Shown: one piece after another, positions 17,170-25,934 of the stretch
Layout: each line of letters opens with the position of its first letter
Numbering within the stretch: position 1 is the stretch's first letter
Source: Flavobacteriales bacterium
GTDB taxonomy: Bacteria > Bacteroidota > Bacteroidia > CAIKAF01
Assembly: GCA_018401695.1 (NCBI GenBank)
Contig: JAGYKD010000003.1
Span: 372,001 to 436,000 of the forward strand
DNA: 64,000 nucleotides
Direction: 5' to 3'
Made by a program: the position numbers and the translations under genes
Notes under the pieces: generated by a model
Seen by the model: only the letters and a program-made list of their open reading frames with translations
Databases searched by the model: none
What the model was told of the DNA's origin: nothing

Positions 17170-18339
17170 TTACTCAAAATCGGGATAAATCAAGTATTGT
17201 TTGCGGATTTTTTTAAACGCGAGCACATCGGGCATCCATCGGGCACGAATGGTATCTAGGTCGGTGCCCTTAATTAAGGCTTCGCGCAACCAATGGTTGC
17301 CCATGAGTTTATCAAAAAAACTGGCGATAAAAAACTCGGATTTGGGCTCGTAGCGCTGGTATAAATCTTCGAGCCAAAGCAAGTATATGCCGTTTAAATT
17401 GCGGATATATTCCATTCCGAATTTCCGCAAGTCGTAGCCTCCGCAGCTTTGGTTTTCGTATTTGGGCTTTTCGGCCACGCCGGGTATGGACCTTGGGGTT
17501 TGGGGTAGGTTTCCATCCAAACCCGGATACCCCACCCATTGGAACGGAAGGTCAGTGCCCCGGCCTACGCTTACCTTAGTGCCCTCAAAAAAGCAGACCG
17601 AGGGATAAAGATAAATAGAGGTCATATTTGGCAGGTTGGGCGATGGCGCAACAGGTAATTCATAAAAACTGGAATGGGTGTAGTTTTTGCATGCAAAAAC
17701 ACGCAAATCTAGAGCCTCACTTTGCTCAATCCAGCCTTCGCCTTTGACCATTTGGGCATATTCTCCCACCGTCATTCCATGCACAACCGGCACCGGATGC
17801 ATGCCGACAAAAGAACTGCAGGATGGTTCCAGCACCGGTCCATCCACGTAGTGGCCGTTGGGGTTGGGACGATCCAATACCCAAAATGGAATGCCTTGCT
17901 CAGCAGCGGCCTCCATGGCTAAACTCATGGTTGAAATGTAGGTGTAAAACCTAGCTCCAACGTCTTGAATATCAAAAATGAGCACATCTAAATCTTGCAC
18001 ATCTTCCGGTTTGGGCTTTTTGTGCTTGCTATAAAGAGAAACTACCGGAATTCCGGTTTCGGGGTCGGTATTGGAGTTAACCCGTTCCCCTGCGCCCGCA
18101 TCTCCCCTAAACCCATGCTCAGGACCAAAAACCCGAACAATATCCACACCCGACTTTTTGAGGCTGTCTACCAAATGAACGCCATTAATTTCTGCAGTTT
18201 GGTTGGCAATGATGCCTACTTTTTTGCCTTTAAGCAAAGGAAGATAGCTGTTTAGCTGATCTGCACCGGTCAGAATTTGAGCTCCGGAGCTTAGGCTGAG
18301 TGAGAGCAGGCAGAGAAATGGGGCAAAAAATAAATGCAT
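17170..18339 (-). CDS. NamZ-type exo-beta-N-acetylmuramidase (DUF1343)
   Basis: Secreted protein of 389 aa in the DUF1343 family, whose B. subtilis member NamZ releases terminal MurNAc from peptidoglycan fragments. After a signal peptide (about 1-20, ending SSGAQ) come KKVGIIANQTA, the signature FGPEHGFRG (about 75-83, with the Glu thought to be catalytic), FDIQDVGARFYTYIS and LDRPNPNG. The start MHLFF at 18339 is preferred over the ATG at 18357, because a candidate -7 box (18362-18369) would place the transcription start at or inside the longer version. A role in peptidoglycan recycling is inferred from the family only. Confidence 0.88.
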   Translation of the reverse strand: MHLFFAPFLCLLSLSLSSGAQILTGADQLNSYLPLLKGKKVGIIANQTAEINGVHLVDSLKKSGVDIVRVFGPEHGFRGDAGAGERVNSNTDPETGIPVVSLYSKHKKPKPEDVQDLDVLIFDIQDVGARFYTYISTMSLAMEAAAEQGIPFWVLDRPNPNGHYVDGPVLEPSCSSFVGMHPVPVVHGMTVGEYAQMVKGEGWIEQSEALDLRVFACKNYTHSSFYELPVAPSPNLPNMTSIYLYPSVCFFEGTKVSVGRGTDLPFQWVGYPGLDGNLPQTPRSIPGVAEKPKYENQSCGGYDLRKFGMEYIRNLNGIYLLWLEDLYQRYEPKSEFFIASFFDKLMGNHWLREALIKGTDLDTIRARWMPDVLAFKKIRKQYLIYPDFE

Positions 18340-18344
18340 AGCTG

Positions 18345-18352
18345 TACCTTTG
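18345..18352 (+). promoter_or_regulatory. Candidate -7 box for the LolC/E-like permease gene
   Basis: TACCTTTG on the plus strand matches TAnnTTTG. Predicted transcription starts near 18358, past the ATG at 18334, which supports the TTG start at 18379. It interlocks with the opposing namZ box at 18362-18369. Confidence 0.5.
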
Positions 18353-18361
18353 GGCATACAT

Positions 18362-18369
18362 CAAAGATA
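18362..18369 (-). promoter_or_regulatory. Candidate -7 box for the NamZ gene
   Basis: Minus-strand TATCTTTG matches TAnnTTTG; predicted start near 18356, giving a leader of about 16 bases before the ATG at 18339. It lies downstream of the opposing plus-strand box, so the two transcripts would overlap at their 5' ends. Confidence 0.5.
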
Positions 18370-18378
18370 CAGGACTCC

Positions 18379-19599
18379 TTGATTTTAGCCAGATTCATAG
18401 CGCAAAGGTTTGAAAAAGGTGGCGGTTATTCGCGTCCGGTGGTTCGAATCGCCATTGCCACTATTGCACTTAGTCTGGCCGTTATGCTCCTATCCGTGGG
18501 CATTGTAACGGGTTTTAAAGAAGGCATAACCCGCAAAATGGAAGGCATTGGAGCGCATATACAAATTGCGGCTTTGAGCAATTCTATGTCCTTTGAAACC
18601 CAACCGGTACACCGAAATCCATCTTGGTTGCGCAAACTCCAAGGCATGCCCGGTTTACGTCATGTGCAGGTTTACGCTACCAAACCCACCATATTAAAAA
18701 CCAAAGAAGAAATCCAGGGCGTACTGCTCAAAGGGGTGGCCTCCGATTACGATTGGAGTTTTTTGACCGCCCATTTGGTTTCCGGTAGTATTCCCCAACA
18801 GGGGCAGGCATTGCCCCCTAGAAGTCTGCTTATATCTAAGAATATTGCTAAAAAGCTGCGTTTGGAGGTTGGCGACAGCCTTTCTGCTTATTATGTAAAG
18901 CAGGGTGGAACCATGCCTAGAGGCTATAAAATGGGCGTTCATGGCATTTATGCCAGCGGGGTGGAAGAAATGGATCAAAACTTGCTGTTTTCCGATTTGG
19001 AAAGCGTGCAAGCCATGTACGATTGGAGCGCTTGGCATGTTACCGGCATAGAATTGATGCTTACCGGCGTGGAAGCTTTGGAAGAAGCCTTGCCCTTTGC
19101 CGATGAGGTGGTGCCTTACGAATTGTACATAAGTACTTTGCAAGAAAGGTATCCCGATTTGTTTCAGTGGCTGCCTTCCTTAGACCAAAATGCTCAAATT
19201 ATTTTGGTTTTGATGATTGTGGTAAGCTTATTGGCCATGAGTTCCACTTTGTTGATTTTGATTTTGGAGCGTACCCAGGCTATTGGCCTTCTGAAAGCTT
19301 TGGGTATGCGCAACGGACAAGTGCGCGCCATTTTTTGGTTTCAAGCTGCTCGAATTTTATGGAAAGGCATGTTTTGGGGAAATCTTTTTGGTCTGGGGCT
19401 GGCCCTTTTGCAGCACCATGTTAAGTTTCTGGAGATGGATCCCGAAACCTACTATTTGGACTATGTACCCGTGGCCTTGGTGTGGTTTAAATTTTTGCTC
19501 ATTAACTTGGGCACCATGTGCTTAAGCCTCTTAGTTTTGGTGGGGCCCACCTACCTCATTACGCGAATTTCGGTCATTCGGGCACTTCGGTTTCATTAA
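18379..19599 (+). CDS. ABC transporter permease, LolC/LolE-like
   Basis: Inner-membrane FtsX/MacB-type permease (about 406 aa) similar to LolC/E, which release lipoproteins from the inner membrane with the LolD ATPase. Topology: one N-terminal helix (about 22-43, RIAIATIALSLAVMLLSVGI), a periplasmic MacB_PCD domain (about 45-255), then three C-terminal helices starting at ILVLMIVVSLLAMSSTLLILI, followed by the FtsX core LERTQAIGLLKALGMRN. The start is uncertain: TTG at 18379, preceded by AGGA, gives the normal beginning (M)ILARFIAQRF, while the ATG at 18334 would overlap namZ and precede the likely transcription start. No ATPase gene is adjacent. Confidence 0.85.
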   Translation: MILARFIAQRFEKGGGYSRPVVRIAIATIALSLAVMLLSVGIVTGFKEGITRKMEGIGAHIQIAALSNSMSFETQPVHRNPSWLRKLQGMPGLRHVQVYATKPTILKTKEEIQGVLLKGVASDYDWSFLTAHLVSGSIPQQGQALPPRSLLISKNIAKKLRLEVGDSLSAYYVKQGGTMPRGYKMGVHGIYASGVEEMDQNLLFSDLESVQAMYDWSAWHVTGIELMLTGVEALEEALPFADEVVPYELYISTLQERYPDLFQWLPSLDQNAQIILVLMIVVSLLAMSSTLLILILERTQAIGLLKALGMRNGQVRAIFWFQAARILWKGMFWGNLFGLGLALLQHHVKFLEMDPETYYLDYVPVALVWFKFLLINLGTMCLSLLVLVGPTYLITRISVIRALRFH

Positions 19600-19620
19600 A
19601 GCCTTGAATTTTCTTTTTTT

Positions 19621-19770
19621 TGGGGCGCAACCGGGCCATCGGCCTCCGGGCGGGCTGCCAGGCCGGCAGATAGCTAGGCCTCCGGTAGTTCCGCAAAGCT
19701 CCACTTCCTCGGCCAAGCTCCTGCACGGCCTTGCCGCCCGCCGCTCCCGGCCTCTGTCCCTGCGCCATCC
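19621..19770 (-). repeat. GC-rich palindromic intergenic element, copy 3
   Basis: On the minus strand it begins GGCGCAGGGACAGAGG and ends CCCGGTTGCGCCCC. Arms at 19648-19680 and 19711-19750 are complementary with mismatches (shared cores GGCGGGC, AGGCCG, AGCT, GGCC). It lies between two convergent genes, next to the terminator of the minus-strand operon. Confidence 0.7.
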
Positions 19771-19780
19771 CGTTCCAAGC

Positions 19781-19806
19781 AAAAAATCCTGACCTTAGCG
19801 TCAGGA
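19781..19806 (-). terminator. Intrinsic terminator of the nucleotidyltransferase-TPR-DUF4292 operon
   Basis: Stem TCCTGAC / GTCAGGA with a six-base loop (19787-19806) followed on the minus strand by six T (complement of 19781-19786). It is about 105 bases past the stop of the last gene at 19911. Confidence 0.8.
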
Positions 19807-19910
19807 CCCTCCTCAGCTCTTGCTGCCCTAAATCCGGGGCTTCCGGGCTTTCCACCTCCGCCGGGTGCATTACGCACCGAAACAAGACCGCTCTCCTGCA
19901 AGGCAGTCTA

Positions 19911-20402
19911 TTAAAACCACTGTCCCCTTTTTCTAAACAACCATCTGCTAACCCAAAAGCCGGCCAATGCTAAAGCCAACAGAACGGTAAGCAACCACCA
20001 TTGGGCTTTTAATAAAAAAACATCAGAAAAGTCGGGTGGTGCGGGCATGGCCTGCACATTCAAATAGCTGCACACCAGCTCAAGGAGGGCAGCAATTCCA
20101 GGAAAAGCCATGAGCCATTTTCCGGGCTTACCAAATAAACCCCGGCCCGAAAACCAAAGCCAAATGCCACAAGCCAAGGCAAGGCTGAGGCTACTAAGAA
20201 GTTTGGGTACCCAAACAAAAAACAGCAATTCACTTAGCGGAGGGTGTTTAGGAGTCCAAGATGTAAAACGCCCTGCTTCATCAAATACCCCTTTCCAAGG
20301 CTCGGTTTGTATTTGCAACCACCATGCTAGGCCCACAAACAGCAATGCGGAGCCAAGCATAAGGAGCAATGCTTTGGCGCTTGGTTTTTGCCTAGGATTC
20401 AT
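19911..20402 (-). CDS. Small integral membrane protein of unknown function
   Basis: I do not recognise this 163-aa protein. It has four predicted transmembrane segments (about 11-30 ALLLMLGSALLFVGLAWWL, 58-84, 94-113 and 133-152) and basic residues at both ends (MNPRQKPSAK, RWLFRKRGQWF). The start overlaps the stop of the DUF4292 gene by four bases, so it is probably the last gene of a coupled minus-strand operon. A terminator follows. In related genomes I recall an M23 peptidase at this place, so it may be a lineage-specific replacement. Confidence 0.7.
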   Translation of the reverse strand: MNPRQKPSAKALLLMLGSALLFVGLAWWLQIQTEPWKGVFDEAGRFTSWTPKHPPLSELLFFVWVPKLLSSLSLALACGIWLWFSGRGLFGKPGKWLMAFPGIAALLELVCSYLNVQAMPAPPDFSDVFLLKAQWWLLTVLLALALAGFWVSRWLFRKRGQWF

Positions 20403-21223
20403 GGCTTACTTTGAATCTCTTGAATGCTTTTTCGGGGGTAACTGTCGGGAACAGTAAAAGGAAAGCTCAGTTCCTCGTTGAGCCTGTACTTGCTAAATTC
20501 CATGCGAATGGTGAGTCGGCGACCAGGTCCGGTGGATTTTAGGCTAAGTACTTGGGGCAGCAAATACCCTTCTTGCCCGGTGTAGGAGTGAATGGTAATG
20601 TCGGTGCGCTGCTGCTGCTGTGGTTGTCCCAAAATGATTTGTTGGATTCTTCCCGGGCTTTCAAAGGACAAAAATTGCCCGGGCAAAATAAGGTCCGGGT
20701 TTTCCTTCATAGATTCGGCTCCGTTGGAAGCCGCCCAAAGCAAGTCTCCCAGCGCACCTGTTCGGTAGCTTTCTTGTTTTTGGGTAAAAAAAGGACGTCC
20801 CAACATGGCTTCTTGCAATTGAAGAAGTTCGAAGGGAATGCCGGCGGCCTTGCTTAGGTCGCCATTGGCGCCGAAATAATAATTTTTGTTGAGCAGGTCA
20901 AGTGCTTGGGTAGAGTCGGGGAGAATAAGCAAGCGAAAAACTTCAAATATGGCAATGTCGGGCTTAATAGAAATCCAAATAAGGCTGTCTTTGCGCATGC
21001 GCATACGGCCTTTGGCGCTAAAGTTTTTCTCTTGGGTTTCAATGGAGGCATTGAATTTAGATTCCAGCCATTCCCAAGATTTAGCTTGGCCAACCAGACT
21101 GTCGAGCGGAAGCGAAGACACTTCCATGGCTTGCGTTTGTTTTGGGGGATGTTGCCTGTGTTTTGTAGAGGAGCAGCCAAACCATAACCAAGCGCAGCAA
21201 AAAAGGCACAGCAACTTTTTCAT
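20399..21223 (-). CDS. DUF4292 lipoprotein
   Basis: Lipoprotein of 274 aa with a DUF4292 domain, structurally related to LolA/LolB-like folds and almost confined to Bacteroidota. The signal peptide MKKLLCLFCCAWLWFGCSS has its lipobox Cys at about 17. The body contains FNASIETQEKNFSAKGRMRM, KDSLIWISIKP and IAIFEVFRLLILPDS, the conserved strand pattern of the family. It is coupled by four-base overlaps to the TPR gene before it and the membrane protein after it. A lipoprotein-carrier role is possible from the fold but not demonstrated. Confidence 0.85.
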   Translation of the reverse strand: MKKLLCLFCCAWLWFGCSSTKHRQHPPKQTQAMEVSSLPLDSLVGQAKSWEWLESKFNASIETQEKNFSAKGRMRMRKDSLIWISIKPDIAIFEVFRLLILPDSTQALDLLNKNYYFGANGDLSKAAGIPFELLQLQEAMLGRPFFTQKQESYRTGALGDLLWAASNGAESMKENPDLILPGQFLSFESPGRIQQIILGQPQQQQRTDITIHSYTGQEGYLLPQVLSLKSTGPGRRLTIRMEFSKYRLNEELSFPFTVPDSYPRKSIQEIQSKP

Positions 21224-22995
21224 GGGCGGTTATGGTTCATTTCAATTTTTTCCAGGAGTTCTTCTCTGGGATAAATGGATTCATCGCGGGCTTTTTCCCA
21301 AAATTCAAGCGCTTTAGAGGTATTGCCTTTTATCTGGTACAAGTCCCCGATTTGTTCCAAAACCCTAAAATGGTCGGATCCTCCCATTTGGAGTGCCATT
21401 TTCAGGGTTTGCTCGGCCTCCCCAATATTATTTTGTTGAAGCAATACAAAGCCCTTTGTGCCTATGTATTCCGGGTTCTCGGGAGAAATTTTAATAGCAA
21501 GTTCGGCCATTTCCAGAGCTTGGTTTAACCGTTCTTTACGTTCGGCCAAGTTTCGGGCATATGTATTTAAAGCACCGGCATGTGTTTTGCGTAGGTTCAT
21601 GGCCTGCTCTAGTTCTGCATCCGAGGAGTTATATTCTTTTAGTTCATGGTACAGCTCACCAAGGAGGACATGAAATTTAATACGTGTTTCCGCATCTTCG
21701 GGCAGGATAAAGGCCATGCCGTTGAGTAGCGTATTTACGGCTTCTTCGTACTGTCCGCTGTAGCGCATGGCAGTAGAAGAAAAAAGGTAGGGCATAGGCT
21801 GGTTGGGAAATTCAATGGCCGCCCGTTCGGCATGGGATTCTAATTGTTTCCAACGCCCTAAGTAAGCTTCGATGCGCATGACATGGTTCCAAACATCGTA
21901 GGAAGTATTGCCAAAGTGTGTAATGCGAACAAAGTACTCTAAAGCTTCTTCATAGGCTTCTTTATCCAAGCTTCTTTGGGCAAAAATGACCAAAAGTTCG
22001 GGATCCTGAATGTCTTGATTTTGCTCAATGAGCATTAGGAGCTGGTCGAATTGTTCTGCTCGTTCCGCATTTCTTTTGGACAAGTCCAGAAAGGAATGAA
22101 GAATGGTAATTTTATGCTTTAGGGGGACTTCCTCTTTTTGAAAGGCCTTATAAATATAATGGAAGGCACTATCGAGCATATATTGTTGTTGAAACAAACC
22201 AGCCATGGCCAATTCCACTTTAGGGTCTTCCGGGAAGCGATTTTGTAATTTTCTATAGACGTCTAATGCCTCTTTGTTTTTATCCGCTTCTTGCAGTGCT
22301 TCGGCATAAGCACCCATAACTAATGGCATGTCCGGATGCTTCTTGTAAAATCTCTTGACCTTTTTCAGGTATTTGCTTGGTTTTTTATACCTCCGCAAAA
22401 GTGCTAATCGGCCTTGCATGGCCTCTTCGCTGTAATTTTGAAGCTTGAAGAGCTCCACATACAGTTCGTCGGCTTCACTCCAGGCTTTGGAGCGTGCAAA
22501 ACGGTCGGCGGCTTCTAGGGCGAAATCCGGGTTTTTTTTGTTTTGGTAAAGGGCTTTGTAGACCTCCCCGCTCAAATTAAACTTTTCAAGTTCATCCAAC
22601 AAATGGGCATAGAGCATGGCGTACCATTTTTGGTCGGGTTTTAATTCGAATGCCTTTTGAGCGTAGGGCAGAGCCATTTGAGGGGATTGCAGACGCAAAA
22701 TATCGGCAGCTTCATAGAAGGCTGCCGCTTCTGCAGGGTGCAATTGGGTAATGTCTTTGTATAGATTTAAGGCTTTGGAAAAGTTGTTCAATACCTTTTG
22801 GGTTGCCGCGTCGTAATACATTTGTTTTAGACGCATAGATTCCTGTGTTTCTTGTGCAGAAACGGAGGAGCAGGGGAGTGCATAGGACAATCCCCAAACC
22901 AATAAAACAGACCAGGCAAAAGACTTAAGAACAGCTGGAATAATCTCCCAGACTAAGGTTTTCTGCGTGCTTTTCAATTTTTGCATAATTACCAA
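21220..22995 (-). CDS. Secreted tetratricopeptide repeat protein
   Basis: TPR protein of about 591 aa with an N-terminal signal or anchor (about 20-45, AVLKSFAWSVLLVWGLSY, then SSVSAQ). At least eight TPR-like units fill the rest, for example YKDITQLHPAEAAAFYEAAD, AFELKPDQKWYAMLYAH and MAELAIKISPENPEYIGTKG near the C-terminus. TPR arrays mediate protein-protein contact; the partner is unknown. The first 59-71 bases overlap the end of the nucleotidyltransferase gene in another frame; the ATG at 22983 (MQKLKS) is the alternative start, and no later start would keep the signal peptide. The order before DUF4292 is a recurrent Bacteroidota arrangement. Confidence 0.87.
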   Translation of the reverse strand: MVIMQKLKSTQKTLVWEIIPAVLKSFAWSVLLVWGLSYALPCSSVSAQETQESMRLKQMYYDAATQKVLNNFSKALNLYKDITQLHPAEAAAFYEAADILRLQSPQMALPYAQKAFELKPDQKWYAMLYAHLLDELEKFNLSGEVYKALYQNKKNPDFALEAADRFARSKAWSEADELYVELFKLQNYSEEAMQGRLALLRRYKKPSKYLKKVKRFYKKHPDMPLVMGAYAEALQEADKNKEALDVYRKLQNRFPEDPKVELAMAGLFQQQYMLDSAFHYIYKAFQKEEVPLKHKITILHSFLDLSKRNAERAEQFDQLLMLIEQNQDIQDPELLVIFAQRSLDKEAYEEALEYFVRITHFGNTSYDVWNHVMRIEAYLGRWKQLESHAERAAIEFPNQPMPYLFSSTAMRYSGQYEEAVNTLLNGMAFILPEDAETRIKFHVLLGELYHELKEYNSSDAELEQAMNLRKTHAGALNTYARNLAERKERLNQALEMAELAIKISPENPEYIGTKGFVLLQQNNIGEAEQTLKMALQMGGSDHFRVLEQIGDLYQIKGNTSKALEFWEKARDESIYPREELLEKIEMNHNRP

Positions 22996-23929
22996 TCATA
23001 GACCCTGATACAACGCAATTTTTCAGGTGGCTGTTTTCCTGAACAATAGAATTTGACACCACTGAATTTTCAATTATGGTGCCATTACCTATAGAAACGT
23101 AGGGTCCTACCACTGTATTTTTTAAAGATACATCACTTCCAATAAAGCAGGGCTCAATAATTACAGAATTTTCTTGAGTAATTTTTTGAGATATCAGATT
23201 TTCATAAGGGTGGTTTAGCGCGAGCACCCGTTGGTTGGAGAAAACGGTTCCGTCTTTGTTTCCGCAATCAAACCACTCTTTTACTGTATCTGTGGAGATT
23301 TTATTGCCTTGGGCTCTAAGGCTTTCCAGAGCATCGGTGAGTTGGTACTCTCCTTTGCTTGTGATGTTGTTATCCATTAAATAATCCAATTCTTTCACCA
23401 GGTGTTGCGCATCTTTTAGGAAGTAAATACCAATGATGGCTAAATTGGAAACCGGCTGCTCCGGCTTTTCCACCATACCGCTTATAAAACCTTGCTGGTC
23501 TAAGGTTACCACGCCAAAGGCTCGGGGATCTTCCACCTCTTTGACCCAAATAATGCCGTCTTTGTTGGTGTCCATTTTAAAATCAGCCGAAAAAAGAGTG
23601 TCGGCAAAGGCAATTACAATTTTGTTTTGAAGCAAGGGTCGGGCGCAAAGAACGGCATGGGCAGTGCCCCAAGCCTCCTCTTGGTAAAAGATATGCCCTT
23701 TGGCACCCACCTTTTCGGCTGTTTTTAGGAGCTTTTCTTCTACTTCGGCCCCAAAATCGCCAATGATGAAGCCAATGTTTTCAATTTTTTCGGGGCAGGT
23801 TTTGGCAATATCTTCTACCAAACGTTGGACAATAGGTTTGCCGGCAATAGGAATAAGAGGTTTGGGTACCGTGAGGGTATGAGGGCGCATCCTTTTCCCC
23901 ATTCCTGCCATTGGTATAATGATGTTCAT
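22925..23929 (-). CDS. Sugar-1-phosphate nucleotidyltransferase with left-handed beta-helix tail
   Basis: Sugar nucleotidyltransferase (334 aa) that activates a sugar-1-phosphate with an NTP. The catalytic domain has the motif PMAGMGKRMRPHTLTVPKPL at about 6-25 and the sugar/Mg-binding FADTLFSADF. VEKPEQPVSNLAIIGIYF and KGEYQLTDAL are also family hallmarks. A C-terminal hexapeptide left-handed beta-helix (about 250-330, with IGSDVSLKNTVVGPYVSIG) follows, as in bifunctional or regulated members. Whether it makes dTDP-glucose, UDP-glucose or GDP-mannose is not determinable. First gene of the operon that continues with TPR and DUF4292. Confidence 0.9.
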   Translation of the reverse strand: MNIIIPMAGMGKRMRPHTLTVPKPLIPIAGKPIVQRLVEDIAKTCPEKIENIGFIIGDFGAEVEEKLLKTAEKVGAKGHIFYQEEAWGTAHAVLCARPLLQNKIVIAFADTLFSADFKMDTNKDGIIWVKEVEDPRAFGVVTLDQQGFISGMVEKPEQPVSNLAIIGIYFLKDAQHLVKELDYLMDNNITSKGEYQLTDALESLRAQGNKISTDTVKEWFDCGNKDGTVFSNQRVLALNHPYENLISQKITQENSVIIEPCFIGSDVSLKNTVVGPYVSIGNGTIIENSVVSNSIVQENSHLKNCVVSGSMIGNYAKIEKHAENLSLGDYSSCS

Positions 23930-23966
23930 AATCGCATAATTCTAATGCCTGTAATTCAAAAGCCCA

Positions 23967-23974
23967 CAAATCTA
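23967..23974 (-). promoter_or_regulatory. Candidate -7 box for the nucleotidyltransferase operon
   Basis: Minus-strand TAGATTTG matches TAnnTTTG, about 38 bases upstream of the ATG at 23929. No convincing -33 box. Confidence 0.4.
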
Positions 23975-24083
23975 AACATATCCCAATTTGCATGCCAAGC
24001 CAAGCAAGGATAATTATTTGTTAGCCCCCGGTCTAAGCCCTTAAAGTCTGGCTTTCTGTAAGAAATTAAGGCTACTTTTAGGC

Positions 24084-25148
24084 ATGTTAAAAAAGCTCCC
24101 TCGTGTATTGATAGTTGGGGATGGCTTGAGTGCCCATGTGTTGGCACACCGAATGGTGGTGGCAGGCATTCCTTTTTTATTGCAAGGAATGGATACCATT
24201 GGGGCCGCCTCACCTGCCGCCTGGGGCCTATTGAATCCGGTGCATTTTAGAAGCTTTGGCCTAAGCTACGGGGCTTCTTGGTACGCGGAGTCACTTGCAT
24301 TTTATAGGGGCTTAGAAAAAAAGCTCCATCGAAGCTTTGTATACGAGGCACCCCTAGAGCACCTTGATGCACGACCTGAAGCTCTGGCTCATTGGTCTAT
24401 GGCTTGGGAGTCCGAATTGCATTCCATTATAGAGAGGCCAACGAAAGATAGTTTAGGGAACGTTCGCATTGTGCTTCCTCAAGTGGCCATGGTTTCAGTG
24501 CCCACATTGCTTAAAGAAAGCCGCTCCTATCTGAAAGAAATGGGCCTGTACCATCAAGCCTGGTTTGAATGGCCGTATTCCGGTTATGGGCACCGTGATC
24601 CAATAGAGCACGCCGGTGGTCAATTTGATGTTGTTGTTTGGGCTCAGGGGGTTAAGTCATTAGATTCAGGGCCATTCAAAGCACTTCCCATAAAGCCCTC
24701 TAAGGGAGAAGGACTTCAATTAAGCACTCAAGGTATTGCCGGGCAAAAATTCATCAAACATAAAGGAATGTTCGCATTCCAGGAGTCCCCCGGTGCTTGG
24801 CGGGTGGGATCTACCTACAGCTGGAGCGACTTGCGGCCGGAACCAAGCGCTGAGGCTTTGGCAGAACTAAAGGCCGGATTCATTGAACTAACCGGTATTA
24901 AAGACTTTAAATTGGTGAATCATTGGGCAGGATTTAGACCCGCTAGTCCGGATAGAAAAGCCATGGTGGGTCAACATCCTCTTTTTGATCAACATTTTGT
25001 TCTAAATGGTATGGGGAGTAAAGGGCTTTTAATGGCTCCATTTTTGGCCAAAGCACTTCAAGAAGAAATGCAAGGTGCCTCCGATAAGATACCTATGCTG
25101 TGTCGATTGGACCGATTTACCAAACGTTTGATTAATTTTAGGGAATGA
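24084..25148 (+). CDS. DAO-family FAD-dependent oxidoreductase
   Basis: FAD oxidoreductase of the D-amino-acid oxidase/glycine oxidase superfamily (354 aa). The FAD-binding motif is slightly unusual, VLIVGDGLSAHVLAHRM (about 8-24, GDGLSA where GAGLAG is common). AASPAAWGLLNPVHFRSFGL (about 47-66) matches the region of this group that contacts FAD, and the C-terminus has WAGFRPASPDRKAMVG and LNGMGSKGLLMAPFLAKAL, the second FAD-binding segment. Substrate unknown. It is coupled by ATGA to the SGNH hydrolase gene. Confidence 0.88.
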   Translation: MLKKLPRVLIVGDGLSAHVLAHRMVVAGIPFLLQGMDTIGAASPAAWGLLNPVHFRSFGLSYGASWYAESLAFYRGLEKKLHRSFVYEAPLEHLDARPEALAHWSMAWESELHSIIERPTKDSLGNVRIVLPQVAMVSVPTLLKESRSYLKEMGLYHQAWFEWPYSGYGHRDPIEHAGGQFDVVVWAQGVKSLDSGPFKALPIKPSKGEGLQLSTQGIAGQKFIKHKGMFAFQESPGAWRVGSTYSWSDLRPEPSAEALAELKAGFIELTGIKDFKLVNHWAGFRPASPDRKAMVGQHPLFDQHFVLNGMGSKGLLMAPFLAKALQEEMQGASDKIPMLCRLDRFTKRLINFRE

Positions 25149-25864
25149 AACCGGGAGCTCTTTTGGTTTGCTTAATTTGCTGTTTTAGCTTAAAAGGGCA
25201 ATCCGAGCCAGAGGTGATTTGTCATCCACGCCCCATTCAGCTAATGATTTTGGGTGACAGCCACATGGTTGGTTATTGGGGTGAGTATTTTCATCGGCAA
25301 CTACACGAAAGTGGTAGGTTTAATATTTTAAATGTGGCTATTGGTGGGGCCGGAAGTTTGCATTTTACCCGAAAGAAACTCACCAACCACTGTTGTGGGT
25401 ATAAGATTCGAAGAACCTGGGTTGGAGATGTGTTTGAAGAAAGGGAACATGTTCGCAGGATTGAAATGTCTTCGGTGGGGGACCAAGCGGGTGTTGGACT
25501 GGATTGGAATTATCGATTGGATAGTATGGTTGCTTATTGGCAGCCTGAAATTGTCTTAATTGCTCTTGGAAGCAATAGAATAGATGCCCATGAAGATTTA
25601 ATTGAACTTATTCGAAGGCCCAGTCCTCAGGCTCGCATTGTGTGGTTGTCTCCATTTAATAGGCTAGGCTTGGAAATTCGCTTAAAGTCCATAGAACGGT
25701 GCATAAATGGAAAGTCGTATTGTACTATGGTTCGGATGGATGATTTGGCGGGTCACGACACATTATTGACTTTTCATTTGGGCAGTTATTCTGCTCAAAA
25801 AGTGGCTATAAAGTCGGTGGAACGGGTATTGCCCATGCTTATTGATGGCACAAATCGCCATTAA
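25145..25864 (+). CDS. Secreted SGNH/GDSL-like hydrolase
   Basis: Predicted secreted protein of 239 aa. A short signal peptide (about 1-19, LLVCLICCFSLKGQ) precedes LMILGDSHMVGYW, the block I GDS motif with the nucleophile Ser (about 38), then VAIGGAGS with the block II Gly and IALGSNRIDA with block III, where the usual Asn is present as GSN. The family's terminal Asp-x-x-His pair is not obvious; H at LLTFHLGSYSAQK may be the catalytic His. The family includes esterases and acyl-sugar deacetylases; no substrate can be given. Cys residues (HPRPIQ region, CCGYK, CINGKSYC) suggest disulfides. Confidence 0.8.
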   Translation: MKPGALLVCLICCFSLKGQSEPEVICHPRPIQLMILGDSHMVGYWGEYFHRQLHESGRFNILNVAIGGAGSLHFTRKKLTNHCCGYKIRRTWVGDVFEEREHVRRIEMSSVGDQAGVGLDWNYRLDSMVAYWQPEIVLIALGSNRIDAHEDLIELIRRPSPQARIVWLSPFNRLGLEIRLKSIERCINGKSYCTMVRMDDLAGHDTLLTFHLGSYSAQKVAIKSVERVLPMLIDGTNRH

Positions 25865-25934
25865 ATGGGCCATGGGGAAGCTATTTTAAGCACCCATAGG
25901 CAAAGTCCTTGTTTTTTTCGGAATTTTGCGGCGG

